DNA from: DAOTTI01 sp034437795 | GTDB taxonomy: Bacteria > Chloroflexota > UBA11872 > UBA12225 | Assembly (NCBI GenBank): GCA_034437795.1 | Contig: DAOTTI010000036.1 | Span: forward strand, 1 to 48,477 | Direction: 5' to 3' | DNA: 48,477 bases | Shown here: positions 15,711 through 22,728 of the stretch, piece by piece | How the letters are laid out: every line of letters begins with the position of its first letter | How positions within the stretch are numbered: the first letter of the stretch is position 1 | The notes under the pieces: model-generated | Told to the model about the DNA's origin: nothing | Database searches by the model: none | The model's input: only the letters and a program-made list of their open reading frames with translations | Program-made: the position numbers and the translations under genes

Positions 15711-16178
15711 GTGGGTAGCGCCTCTAGCGAGCCCCTTGCCGCCTTGCGCCGCCTGCTCGACGCGTACGACCGGGCCAACCGCCTGGAGATCGACGCCGTC
15801 TACGCCCAGTTCTCGCCCACACTCGATGACTATTACGTCGAGGAGCTTCGCATCGACGTGCCGGATGTCGCCGCCGGCCGGCCAGCGGCCGCGGTGCCGG
15901 CCGAGGTGCGCCCCGAGATCGTCCTCACGCGCACCGTACCCGGCCTGCGGTCGCGGAGCGTGCGCGCCCCCGGGGCGCCGTTCCCCCTGGCGCAGGCCTA
16001 TCGGCTGGTGCAGGCGGCGCTGGCCGCGTCGCAGAGCGAGCGCGGTCGCGCCCTGCGCGCCGCCGTCGACGGCGGCAGCGCCTGGCTGGCCCTGCGCCAG
16101 GTCCCGCGTACCCAGCGCGTCCGTCTGCTCCTGGAGCCGGGAGAGGCGGACGCGCTGGCGCTCCTCACCGCCTTGTAA
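15711..16178 (+). CDS. Uncharacterised small protein
   Basis: 155 residues from GTG 15711, with AGGAG about 12 nt upstream. N-terminal helix (LAALRRLLDAYDRANRLEIDAVYAQF), an acidic middle (DDYYVEELRIDVPDVAAG) and a C-terminal domain (APFPLAQAYRLVQAALAASQSERG, RVRLLLEPGEADALALL). Soluble, no Cys, no motif I recognise. It follows the 569-residue unknown gene on the same strand by 60 nt, so the two may be co-transcribed and related in function. Confidence 0.65.
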   Translation: MGSASSEPLAALRRLLDAYDRANRLEIDAVYAQFSPTLDDYYVEELRIDVPDVAAGRPAAAVPAEVRPEIVLTRTVPGLRSRSVRAPGAPFPLAQAYRLVQAALAASQSERGRALRAAVDGGSAWLALRQVPRTQRVRLLLEPGEADALALLTAL

Positions 16179-16320
16179 AGGCCACTAGTGGGCCACCGAT
16201 GGCACACTCTCTGCGGGGGGACGGCGTGGTCCGCGGAACGGCACCGCGCTGGCGCGCGCATCGCCCCTGCAGGGCGCAGGCGGCCGACGGGACGCGGACC
16301 GGGAAGGAGCGACAGCAGCG

Positions 16321-16626
16321 ATGGTCGAGCAGCCCATGGTCGAGCCGGCGCGGGCGCTGGCGGAGCCAGAGCCACAGCCGCCCGGGGCGGTCCACCCGCA
16401 TCCCATTCGCTGGGATGCCGACCGGCAGCTCTGGGTCTGCACCCAGGGCTGTGGCTTCACGCGTCTCAAGCGGCTGGGTGAGGTGGTGCCCAGCCCCGAG
16501 GAAGCGCGCGCGGAGGCCCTGCGCGCCGGCACCGGCGCGGACTTTGCCGACCTGCCGGGGAAGACCGCTTCCGCGGAGCAGGGGCCGCCGAGCGCCGAGC
16601 CGGAATCGCCATCTCCCACCAGGTGA
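16321..16626 (+). CDS. Small protein with a possible zinc-binding knuckle
   Basis: 101 residues, GGAAGGAG about 11 nt before ATG. The only compact segment is HPIRWDADRQLWVCTQGCGF (residues 27-46), where two His-Cys-Cys ligands could hold Zn; both flanks are Pro/Glu/Ala-rich and probably disordered. No family recognised. It sits 142 nt after the preceding unknown gene, same strand. Codon composition is like its neighbours. It may be a genuine small protein but is supported only by the start signal and the conserved-looking core. Confidence 0.5.
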   Translation: MVEQPMVEPARALAEPEPQPPGAVHPHPIRWDADRQLWVCTQGCGFTRLKRLGEVVPSPEEARAEALRAGTGADFADLPGKTASAEQGPPSAEPESPSPTR

Positions 16627-16770
16627 CGGCCAGCGCCAGCCCCGCCACTATGCCCCGCTCGCGGTCCGGCACCCAGTGAGGCCGCGCCTACAGGGCGCGG
16701 AAGCAGGGCATATAATCTGACACGAAGGGGCAGCGCATGCGCGCCCCACGCGCCGGAAGGAGGGATACGG

Positions 16771-18117
16771 ATGGGCAGGCTCGCGGCGGTTCTGCTGGCC
16801 GCGATGGCTATGGCGCTCGCCTGGCCATCCGGACCCTGGCCGTCTACGCCGGCAGGCGCCCGGCCCGCCTATGCGCAAGAGGCTGATCCACCCCGTACCG
16901 AGTCCAGCGCGCGCGTCGAGTTCGGGTCTGAGATCCGCTTCCAGCTCCGCGCTGAAAGCGCCGAACGGATCCGTTCGGTCCTGTTGCTCTACCAGGTCGA
17001 TGACTCGAACGTGCAGAATACCGGCGTGCCTTCGTACCAGCCGGGCCTGGTGGTCTCAGCGACCTACGCCTGGCGGGTGGCCAGCGTGCTCGCCCCTGGC
17101 TCGGAGGTGCGCTATCAGTGGCAGCTTGAGACGGAGAGCGGCAAGCGGTACACCACGCCGGAGCAGACGGTCACCTATAGCGACGCTCGCTTTACCTGGC
17201 GCGAGGCCAAGGCGGACCAGGTGACCGTCTTCCACCGCGAGGGCGACGGCGAGACCGGCCAGGCGCTGCTTGACGAGGCGCGCAAGGTCCAGGCGCGGCT
17301 CAACGGCGAATACGGCCTCTCGCTGGAACGGCCCCTGCGTATTTACGCCTACACGCGCCAGCAGGACTACGTCAGCGCCCTTGGCGGCCGGGCGCAGGAC
17401 GTGGCCACGACGGTGGGCAGCGATCGCATCTTCGTCCTGGCGCCCAGCGGCACCGCAAACATGGCCACCTCGCTCCGGGCGCTGCGGCGCGAGGTGGCTC
17501 ACGCCGTCTTCATCCAGAAGACGCGTAATCCCTACACCGAGCCGCCGCGTTGGCTGACGGAAGGCTTCGCCCTGTACATCGGGGGAGAGGAGATCTCGCC
17601 GGAAAGCTACCGCGCGCTGGGGCAGTACGCCCAGGCCAATCGCCTGCTGCCCCTGCGCACGCTCAACGGCAACTTCCCCACCACCGACCGAGAGCTTGCC
17701 CTCGCCTACGCTGAGAGCCTGACGGTGGTCAAGTTCATCATCGAGACCTATGGCGCGGACAAGTTCCGCGCGCTCCTGGCCGCCTTCAAAGAGGGCAATA
17801 CGGTGGATGACGCGCTCAAGAAGGGCCTGGGCGTGACTCTCGACCAGCTCGAAACCCGCTGGAAGAATGCCCTTCGCAGCGGCTCGCTTGCCCGCCCGGC
17901 CGGCAGCCAGCGATCCGCGCCGGGCGAGACCCAGACGGGAAGCGGTGGCGTCGCCGATCGGCTGCTGGGGCCGGCGATCCGCTACTGGCGCGGCATCCTG
18001 GGGGACTATACGGTCCCGGTGCTCATCGGCCTGGGCTCCCTCGCCGCTATCGGCGTGGTGGCCCTCATCGTGAGCCCTTTCTACCTCACCTGGAAGCGTG
18101 CGCGGGAGGAAGAGTAA
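16771..18117 (+). CDS. Exported gluzincin-like (peptidase MA) protein with degraded HExxH
   Basis: 448 residues. Signal peptide (MGRLAAVLLAAMAMALAWPS, cleavage near AYAQEA), a beta-sandwich-like N-domain (40-150, FGSEIRFQLRAESAERIRSVLLLYQVDD), then a peptidase-MA-like domain: LRREVAHAVF (238-247) and WLTEGFALYIGG (261-272), spaced 20 residues as in gluzincins. The zinc motif should read HExxH; here it is Arg240-Glu-Val-Ala-His244, so the first zinc ligand is lost while Glu241, His244 and Glu264 remain. Single transmembrane helix near the C-terminus (VPVLIGLGSLAAIGVVALIVS). It is therefore probably a membrane-anchored, extracytoplasmic pseudo-protease, unless an alternative ligand serves. GGAAGGAGGGA lies just before the ATG. 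Confidence 0.85.
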   Translation: MGRLAAVLLAAMAMALAWPSGPWPSTPAGARPAYAQEADPPRTESSARVEFGSEIRFQLRAESAERIRSVLLLYQVDDSNVQNTGVPSYQPGLVVSATYAWRVASVLAPGSEVRYQWQLETESGKRYTTPEQTVTYSDARFTWREAKADQVTVFHREGDGETGQALLDEARKVQARLNGEYGLSLERPLRIYAYTRQQDYVSALGGRAQDVATTVGSDRIFVLAPSGTANMATSLRALRREVAHAVFIQKTRNPYTEPPRWLTEGFALYIGGEEISPESYRALGQYAQANRLLPLRTLNGNFPTTDRELALAYAESLTVVKFIIETYGADKFRALLAAFKEGNTVDDALKKGLGVTLDQLETRWKNALRSGSLARPAGSQRSAPGETQTGSGGVADRLLGPAIRYWRGILGDYTVPVLIGLGSLAAIGVVALIVSPFYLTWKRAREEE

Positions 18118-18232
18118 GACGTAAGGCGTACGACGTAATGCGTAAAACGAGTAAGGTGCGCGTCGTGCGAACAAGCCACGCACAATCGCCGCACCACCCC
18201 CATTACGGCACCACCCAATTACGCCTTGCGTA
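18118..18232. repeat. Imperfect inverted repeat between convergent genes
   Basis: GTAAGGCGTACGACGTAATG (18121-18140) and TTACGCCTTGCGTATTACGC (18219-18238 region) are roughly inverted copies made of TACGCC/GGCGTA elements. They lie between the convergent genes at 16771 and 18233 and could form a long imperfect hairpin acting as a bidirectional terminator. There is no T-tract. Confidence 0.35.
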
Positions 18233-18439
18233 TTACGCCGTGCGTCGTGGCTCGATCCGCTCGTCCCGCGCGCGATCCATCACCGTGCGGATGAGCTGAA
18301 GGAACTCGTGAAACTCTTCGGCGTCGAAGTAGAGCGTGATCCCCTTCGTCGCCAGATCCACCAGCCACTCATCATCCTCCTCATCGTGGTAGATGGCGCC
18401 GGCATCCGATTCGGCGACCAGCTTGATCATCTCGGTCAC
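18233..18439 (-). CDS. Uncharacterised 68-residue acidic protein
   Basis: GTG start at 18437-18439 with GGGAGA about 7 nt upstream. The sequence MTEMIKLVAESDAGAIYHDE, DEWLVDLATKGITLYFDAEE, FHEFLQLIRTVMDRARDERI is a compact beta-beta-helix protein with an acidic patch (HDEEDDE). No family recognised. Small proteins of this kind are common in Chloroflexota, but that is an impression. It is convergent with the pseudo-protease gene and followed on the plus strand side by a repeat-containing gap. Confidence 0.65.
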   Translation of the reverse strand: MTEMIKLVAESDAGAIYHDEEDDEWLVDLATKGITLYFDAEEFHEFLQLIRTVMDRARDERIEPRRTA

Positions 18440-18620
18440 GGCAGTCTCCCTACCGGCTGTCTCCCTGCGCCGGTATGCACGCCTGGATTCCTTTCGGCCA
18501 ATGATGCGCTCTCTCCCTGTGGGTGAGGGCTCCGCTCGTAAACAAACCTGGCTAGATGTGCGCGCGCCCTCCTAAACGTGGGCCTTCCACAGACGGCTGC
18601 TGCCCGCCGGCAGTGGCTAC
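18440..18620. repeat. Gap with one palindromic repeat copy
   Basis: 18509-18529 (GCTCTCTCCCTGTGGGTGAGG) is a degenerate copy of the dispersed repeat, followed by GCTCCGCTCG as at 31121-31130. No gene seen in this part of the gap between 18439 and 18850. Confidence 0.5.
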
Positions 18621-18794
18621 TCACGCATTCCTCAGGACTGACAACGCAAGAAGCGCGCCACGGATTCCGTGGATGTCGTCGATCTGGCCGATGGGCTCGA
18701 CGCCGTAGACGCTGCGGACACGGAAGATCGGACCTTCGCGTGCGGTTAGGAAGGGGAGCCATTGCCGCCGCGATGCGGCAGAGCCTGGAGCCAC
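18621..18794 (-). CDS. Possible 57-residue protein or gene remnant
   Basis: From GTG 18792-18794 to TGA 18621-18623, the frame reads MAPGSAASRRQWLPFLTARE, GPIFRVRSVYGVEPIGQIDD, IHGIRGALLALSVLRNA. The second half has a balanced composition (IFRVRSVYGVEPIGQIDDIHG) unlike the random Arg/Pro/Ala-rich frames around it, which suggests real or formerly real coding. It lies 55 nt downstream of the FGGY kinase stop on the same strand. No family is recognised and no ribosome-binding site is clear, so it may be the 3' end of a lost gene. Confidence 0.3.
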   Translation of the reverse strand: MAPGSAASRRQWLPFLTAREGPIFRVRSVYGVEPIGQIDDIHGIRGALLALSVLRNA

Positions 18795-18849
18795 CTACGA
18801 GGACCTGGAGGCCGCGACCGAGGGCAGGAGATTTCCTGCGTCTGCCAGG

Positions 18850-20514
18850 TTATTCCCGGCTCAGCTCGGCCTGGAGCTGCGCGATGGCGCTGAACTCGGG
18901 CTCAACCTGCCGGTAGACGCGCTGGTACAGGTCGTACAAGCGGCTATAGAGCTGGTGGCGCCCCGCGTCGGGCACCACCCGCTCCCCCACGTGTACCAGT
19001 GACGCCAGGTCCTCAAAGCGCTGCATGATGCCGGCGCCCAGCAGCGCAAGCTGCGCCGCGCCGAGTGACGACGCCTCCGGCGATTCCGTCAGCAGCAGCT
19101 CGCGCCCCAGCACGTCACAGACGATCTGCACCCATAGCGGAGAGCGGATGAACCCGCCGGTGGCGCGGATCTCGCTCGGGGTGCCGGCCACCTCTTCCAT
19201 CGGCTCAAAGATGGTGCGCATGCGGTAACCGACCCCCTCCAGCGTGGCGCGCGCCAGATGCCGGTAGTCGTGCGCCAGGGACAGGCCAAAGAGCACGCCC
19301 CGCGCGTTCGCGTTCCAGTTCGGCGAGCGCTCGCCAGCCAGATAGGGAAGAAAGAGCAGGCCGCCGGCGCCGGCCGGCACGGCCGAGGCCCAGCGGTCCA
19401 GATCGGCCGCAGTGATGCGCACGCCCTGTGCCGAGTTCGGTGCCTCTCCGGAGCGTGGCGATGCGGCCGTGGCGGAGTGCTCCGCGCCTGGAGCAGCAGG
19501 CGCGGCCGATGGCACGGTCGTAACCATCCCCCCACTGGTATCGTTCGCGGCCGCCTCCAGTTGGTCGCGCAGCCAGGCGTACACCAGGCCGGCGTTGTTG
19601 ATCGCGGCCCCCACCACCCAGCGGCCTTCTGCCAGGTAGTAGCACCACGTCCGCGCGCGGGCGTCGGTCCGCGGCGTCTCGCTCACGGCGCGGATGGCGC
19701 CGCTGGTCGCGACCATGGCCACCATCTGGCCGGGGACGGCGCACCCCGTACCGATGGTCTGCAGCACGCCGTCGCCCCCACCGGCGACCACCACACACCC
19801 CTCCGGCAGGTTGAGGTCACGCAGGCGCGCCGGACCAACCGCCAGCCGCTCGGTCGGCTCCACCAAGGGAGGCAGGCGCTCCGCCGTGATGCCCGCCAGA
19901 TCCAGGGCCGCCGCATCCCAGGTGCCGGCGTGCATCTGGTAGAGGCCGGTGCCGCTGGCAATCGAGCGGTCGCACAGGTGGAGCCCGGTCCAGCGCCGCA
20001 GGACGTACTCCTTGATCCCCACGAAGGCCGCCGCCCGCGCGAAGAGGTCCGGCCGGTGGCGCCGTAGCCAGCGCAGCTTGGCCGGAGAGTACATCGGGTG
20101 CACGGGGCACCCGACGCGATGGTAGAGCGCCAGCGGGTCCGTCTCGCGCTTGAGCGCCTCCGCTTCCGCCACGCTGCGATTGTCCGCCCAGATGATTGAC
20201 GGCCCCAGCGCCGCGCCCGACCCGTCCACGGGGATCAGCGAATGGAGGATGGCGCTCAGCCCCAGCGCCACCGCCTGCCGGCCCTGCTCCCTCGCCCACG
20301 CCCCCGTCTGGCGCAGACAGGCCGTGGCCGCCTGGTACACCTGCTCGGGGTCCTGCTCCGCCCAGCCGGGGCGCGGGGCGTGCAGCGGATATTCAGCCGC
20401 CGCTACATAGAGCTGCCGCCCATCCAGGCCAAAGGCCACGGCTCGCACGCCGGTGGTGCCAATATCCAGGCCAAGCACACACTCCCCGTTGCGGCGCCGC
20501 GGCATACCGGCCAT
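18850..20514 (-). CDS. FGGY carbohydrate kinase, gluconokinase-like
   Basis: 554 residues. GLDIGTTGVRAVAF is the N-terminal phosphate-1 motif of the FGGY family (actin/hexokinase fold); GSGAALGPSIIWADNRS, the GGGDGVLQTIGTG phosphate-2-like loop, GGLLFLPYLAGERSPNWN and RATGGFIRSPLWVQIVCDVLG follow in family order. YLAGERSPNWN is typical of gluconokinase/xylulokinase-type members; gluconate is the best guess, not certain. About 40 residues around SGGMVTTVPSAAPAAPGAEH form a low-complexity insertion absent from usual members. The ATG at 20512-20514 has CAGGG upstream. Divergent from the Rrf2 gene across 66 nt. Confidence 0.9.
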   Translation of the reverse strand: MAGMPRRRNGECVLGLDIGTTGVRAVAFGLDGRQLYVAAAEYPLHAPRPGWAEQDPEQVYQAATACLRQTGAWAREQGRQAVALGLSAILHSLIPVDGSGAALGPSIIWADNRSVAEAEALKRETDPLALYHRVGCPVHPMYSPAKLRWLRRHRPDLFARAAAFVGIKEYVLRRWTGLHLCDRSIASGTGLYQMHAGTWDAAALDLAGITAERLPPLVEPTERLAVGPARLRDLNLPEGCVVVAGGGDGVLQTIGTGCAVPGQMVAMVATSGAIRAVSETPRTDARARTWCYYLAEGRWVVGAAINNAGLVYAWLRDQLEAAANDTSGGMVTTVPSAAPAAPGAEHSATAASPRSGEAPNSAQGVRITAADLDRWASAVPAGAGGLLFLPYLAGERSPNWNANARGVLFGLSLAHDYRHLARATLEGVGYRMRTIFEPMEEVAGTPSEIRATGGFIRSPLWVQIVCDVLGRELLLTESPEASSLGAAQLALLGAGIMQRFEDLASLVHVGERVVPDAGRHQLYSRLYDLYQRVYRQVEPEFSAIAQLQAELSRE

Positions 20515-20551
20515 TGTAGCTGCCCTGGAGCGCCAGCCGGCGGCCGGCTGC

Positions 20552-20573
20552 TACAATTATGTTGACCGGTCAA
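20552..20573 (+). promoter_or_regulatory. Rrf2 promoter -10 and perfect 12-bp palindrome
   Basis: In the 66-nt divergent spacer, TACAAT (20552-20557) is a good -10 for the Rrf2 gene. TTGACCGGTCAA (20562-20573), a perfect palindrome, sits directly over the expected transcription start and 7 nt before the ATG. A repressor bound there would block initiation. The natural candidate is the Rrf2 protein itself. It could also control the divergent FGGY gene. No standard -35 is seen. Confidence 0.6.
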
Positions 20574-20580
20574 CTTTACT

Positions 20581-21003
20581 ATGCGCCTCTCCATGAAAGG
20601 CGACTATGGCGTGCGGGCCATCCTGGACCTGGCCGAGCGCTATGGCCAGGGCCCGGTGCAGAGCGAAAGCATCGCCCGGCGCCAGGGCATCTCAGAAGCC
20701 TATCTGGACCAGTTGCTCACGCTGCTCCGGCGGGCGGGGCTAGTGCGGAGCGTGCGCGGGCCACGCGGGGGCCATGAGCTGGCGCGGCCGGCCGATCAGA
20801 TCTCATTACTGGAGGTGTTGAGCGCACTGGAAGGAAGCTTCCTCCCTGCGGGCCCCGAGGGCGACCTGCCCAGCGTCCGCGTGCAGCAGGAGCTATGGAA
20901 CCGCGTGCGCGAGGAGACCAGAAGGATCCTGGAAGGCACGACCGTCCAGGACCTGCTGGATCGCCAGCGGGCCCTCACGACGCCCGCTCGCTACGTCATC
21001 TAA
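20581..21003 (+). CDS. Rrf2-family regulator without iron-sulfur cysteines (CymR-like)
   Basis: 140 residues. MRLSMKGDYGVRAILDLAER, the winged helix SIARRQGISEAYLDQLLTLLRRAGLVRSVRGPRGGHELARP and SLLEVLSALEG are canonical Rrf2. The three Cys that hold the cluster in IscR/NsrR are absent; the protein has no Cys at all. CymR of Firmicutes, also cluster-free, represses cysteine metabolism genes in complex with the cysteine synthase CysK. Here a DUF1858 gene and a cysK-like gene follow on the same strand, so a CymR-like role in sulfur control is a reasonable inference. The leader is almost absent (start about 7 nt after the palindrome) and there is no Shine-Dalgarno. Confidence 0.9.
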   Translation: MRLSMKGDYGVRAILDLAERYGQGPVQSESIARRQGISEAYLDQLLTLLRRAGLVRSVRGPRGGHELARPADQISLLEVLSALEGSFLPAGPEGDLPSVRVQQELWNRVREETRRILEGTTVQDLLDRQRALTTPARYVI

Positions 21004-21231
21004 GCGCGCGGCCGGCAATCAGGTGGCACCGGTATCAAATAAGGAAAGGGTTATCGCGCGGATGGCTGCTCACGGAGGGCGGGGATGACAGGCGGGCCAC
21101 TCTGGGCCAGCCGGCAGGCAGTGGCAAATGCCGGTCGGTCACCCCATAATGGTGAGTGGAAGGCCGCGGGGCGGCGCAGAGACGGGCCACAAGCACGGGC
21201 CACGAGCAAGGAAGCTGAAGGCGAGACGCCC
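21004..21231. other. Leader region between rrf2-like and DUF1858 genes, unassigned
   Basis: 228 nt without a gene. Possible hairpins: CCGGCA (21112-21117) with TGCCGG (21130-21135), and TCACC/GGTGA around CCATAAT (21139-21155). The length and structure would allow a cis-regulatory RNA ahead of the sulfur genes, but I could not match it to SAM, T-box, cobalamin or other known classes. Confidence 0.3.
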
Positions 21232-21510
21232 ATGGTAGAGAGCAACGGCGGGTATCTGAGCGGGCCGGTCTGCGCGGAGATGCTGATCCAGGAGGTGCTG
21301 CTGCGCTATCCCTCGACACTCCCCGTGTTCCGGCGCTATGGCCTGCCCTGCCCCCGCTGCCTGGCCAGCGGCTACGAGAGCGTCGCCCAGCTTGCCGTCA
21401 TGCTCAACGTGGAGCTCCGGCAGCTACTGATCGATCTCAACCGTGCGGCGGCCGCGGCCGCGCCCCTCCAGGCGCGGCTCCCCTACGGGCGTGAGCCGAG
21501 CACCAACTAG
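21232..21510 (+). CDS. DUF1858 redox-disulfide domain protein
   Basis: 92 residues. AEMLIQEVLLRYPSTLPVFRRYGLPCPRCLASGYESVAQLA is the DUF1858 domain (TIGR03980, hybrid-cluster-protein-associated redox disulfide domain), with a CPRC pair (residues about 41-44) able to form a disulfide. These small proteins are thought to act in redox or sulfur/nitrogen oxide reactions, often beside sulfurtransferases. The C-terminus is Ala-rich. The ATG at 21232 is used; a longer upstream reading is not conserved. Placed between the Rrf2 and cysteine synthase genes. Confidence 0.85.
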   Translation: MVESNGGYLSGPVCAEMLIQEVLLRYPSTLPVFRRYGLPCPRCLASGYESVAQLAVMLNVELRQLLIDLNRAAAAAAPLQARLPYGREPSTN

Positions 21511-21636
21511 CGGGTCATGTGCCTTCATTGGGATCTGGGAGTGCAATCGCGCTCGTGCTCCGGCAACGCTCGCTGCAGGCCTCGGCACGTTCACGCATCC
21601 CCTCTTCTTAACCTGTGCTAGCAACCGCGTATCGTC

Positions 21637-22551
21637 ATGGCTATCGCTGAGACCGCCCTTGATCTGATTGGCAACACACCGCTCGTGCGCCTCAACCGCG
21701 TGGTGCCGCCCGGCGCCGCCACCGTGCTGGGCAAGGTGGAATCCGTCAACCCCGGGGGCAGCGTCAAGGACCGCATCGCCCGCTCCATGATCGAGGCGGC
21801 GGAGCGGGAGGGCCGGCTCAAGCCCGGGGATACCATCATCGAGCCAACCAGCGGCAATACCGGCATCGGGCTGGCGGTGGTGGCGGCGGTCAAGGGCTAT
21901 CGCCTGATCCTGACCATGCCGGAGGACATGAGCGTCGAGCGCCGCAAGCTGCTGGCCCGACTGGGCGCCGAGTTCGTGCTCACCCCCGCCATCGAAGGCA
22001 TGACGGGGGCGGTCTTTGCCGCGGAGCAGCTGGCGCGGGAGAAGGGCTACTTCATGCCCATGCAGTTTGAGAACCCCGCCAATCCGCGCATCCACGAGCT
22101 GACCACAGGCCAGGAGATCCTCAGAGATACCGCCGGCAAGCTCGACGCCTTTGTAGCGGGGGTCGGCACCGGCGGGACCATTACTGGCGTGGGCCGGCTG
22201 CTCAAGCGCGAACTGGGCGCGGACCGAGTGCTGATCGTGGCCGTGGAACCGGCGAAGGCGGCCGTTCTCAGCGGCGGGCGCCCCCACGTGCACGGCATCC
22301 AGGGCATCGGGGCTGGCTTCGCGCCCGGCGTCCTGGACCGCAGCCTCCTTGACGAGATTATTACCGTTACGGATGAGGACGCGTTCGCCATGACGGGGCG
22401 GCTGGCGCGCGAGGAGGGGCTGCTGCTGGGCGTCTCGTCTGGCGCCAACGTCTTCGCCGCCTGCCAAGTGGCGGCCCGGCTGGGCGCCGGCAAGACCGTG
22501 GTCACGATGCTGTGCGACACCGGCGAGCGCTACCTGAGTGTTAGCTTATAA
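21637..22551 (+). CDS. cysK: Cysteine synthase (O-acetyl- or O-phosphoserine sulfhydrylase)
   Basis: 304 residues, PLP-dependent. NPGGSVKDR carries the PLP lysine, EPTSGNTGIGLA the substrate loop, GVGTGGTITGVGR the phosphate-binding loop, and GIGAGFAPGVLDRSLLDEII the family C-terminal region. It makes cysteine from an activated serine and sulfide or a protein thiocarboxylate. Because it precedes a sulfur carrier/E1 fusion and a JAMM protease, the CysM-CysO-Mec system of Mycobacterium tuberculosis is the closest model, and O-phosphoserine with carrier-bound sulfur is a possible substrate pair. The sequence is CysK-like and the choice between CysK and CysM cannot be made by eye. ATG start at 21637. 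Confidence 0.92.
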   Translation: MAIAETALDLIGNTPLVRLNRVVPPGAATVLGKVESVNPGGSVKDRIARSMIEAAEREGRLKPGDTIIEPTSGNTGIGLAVVAAVKGYRLILTMPEDMSVERRKLLARLGAEFVLTPAIEGMTGAVFAAEQLAREKGYFMPMQFENPANPRIHELTTGQEILRDTAGKLDAFVAGVGTGGTITGVGRLLKRELGADRVLIVAVEPAKAAVLSGGRPHVHGIQGIGAGFAPGVLDRSLLDEIITVTDEDAFAMTGRLAREEGLLLGVSSGANVFAACQVAARLGAGKTVVTMLCDTGERYLSVSL

Positions 22552-22728
22552 GGAGGACGAGCGACCAGGACCGGCTCTATCTGAAGAAGCGGAGAAGAGC
22601 GAGACGATCCGCCGCTCGTCCGGCGCCGGCGTCGCGCTCCGGCGACGCGCCGGGAAAGAACCGGCGACAGGAACCGGGCACACCAGGAGAACAGAAGGAA
22701 CGTGGTACGCCCACATCTGGGAGAAGAG

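Noticed and set aside
21014..21040. T-box-like AGGTGGCACCGG sequence upstream of the DUF1858 and cysteine synthase genes
   Set aside because: It differs from the conserved T-box by a missing G, and only about 15 nt separate it from the preceding stop codon, leaving no room for stem I.
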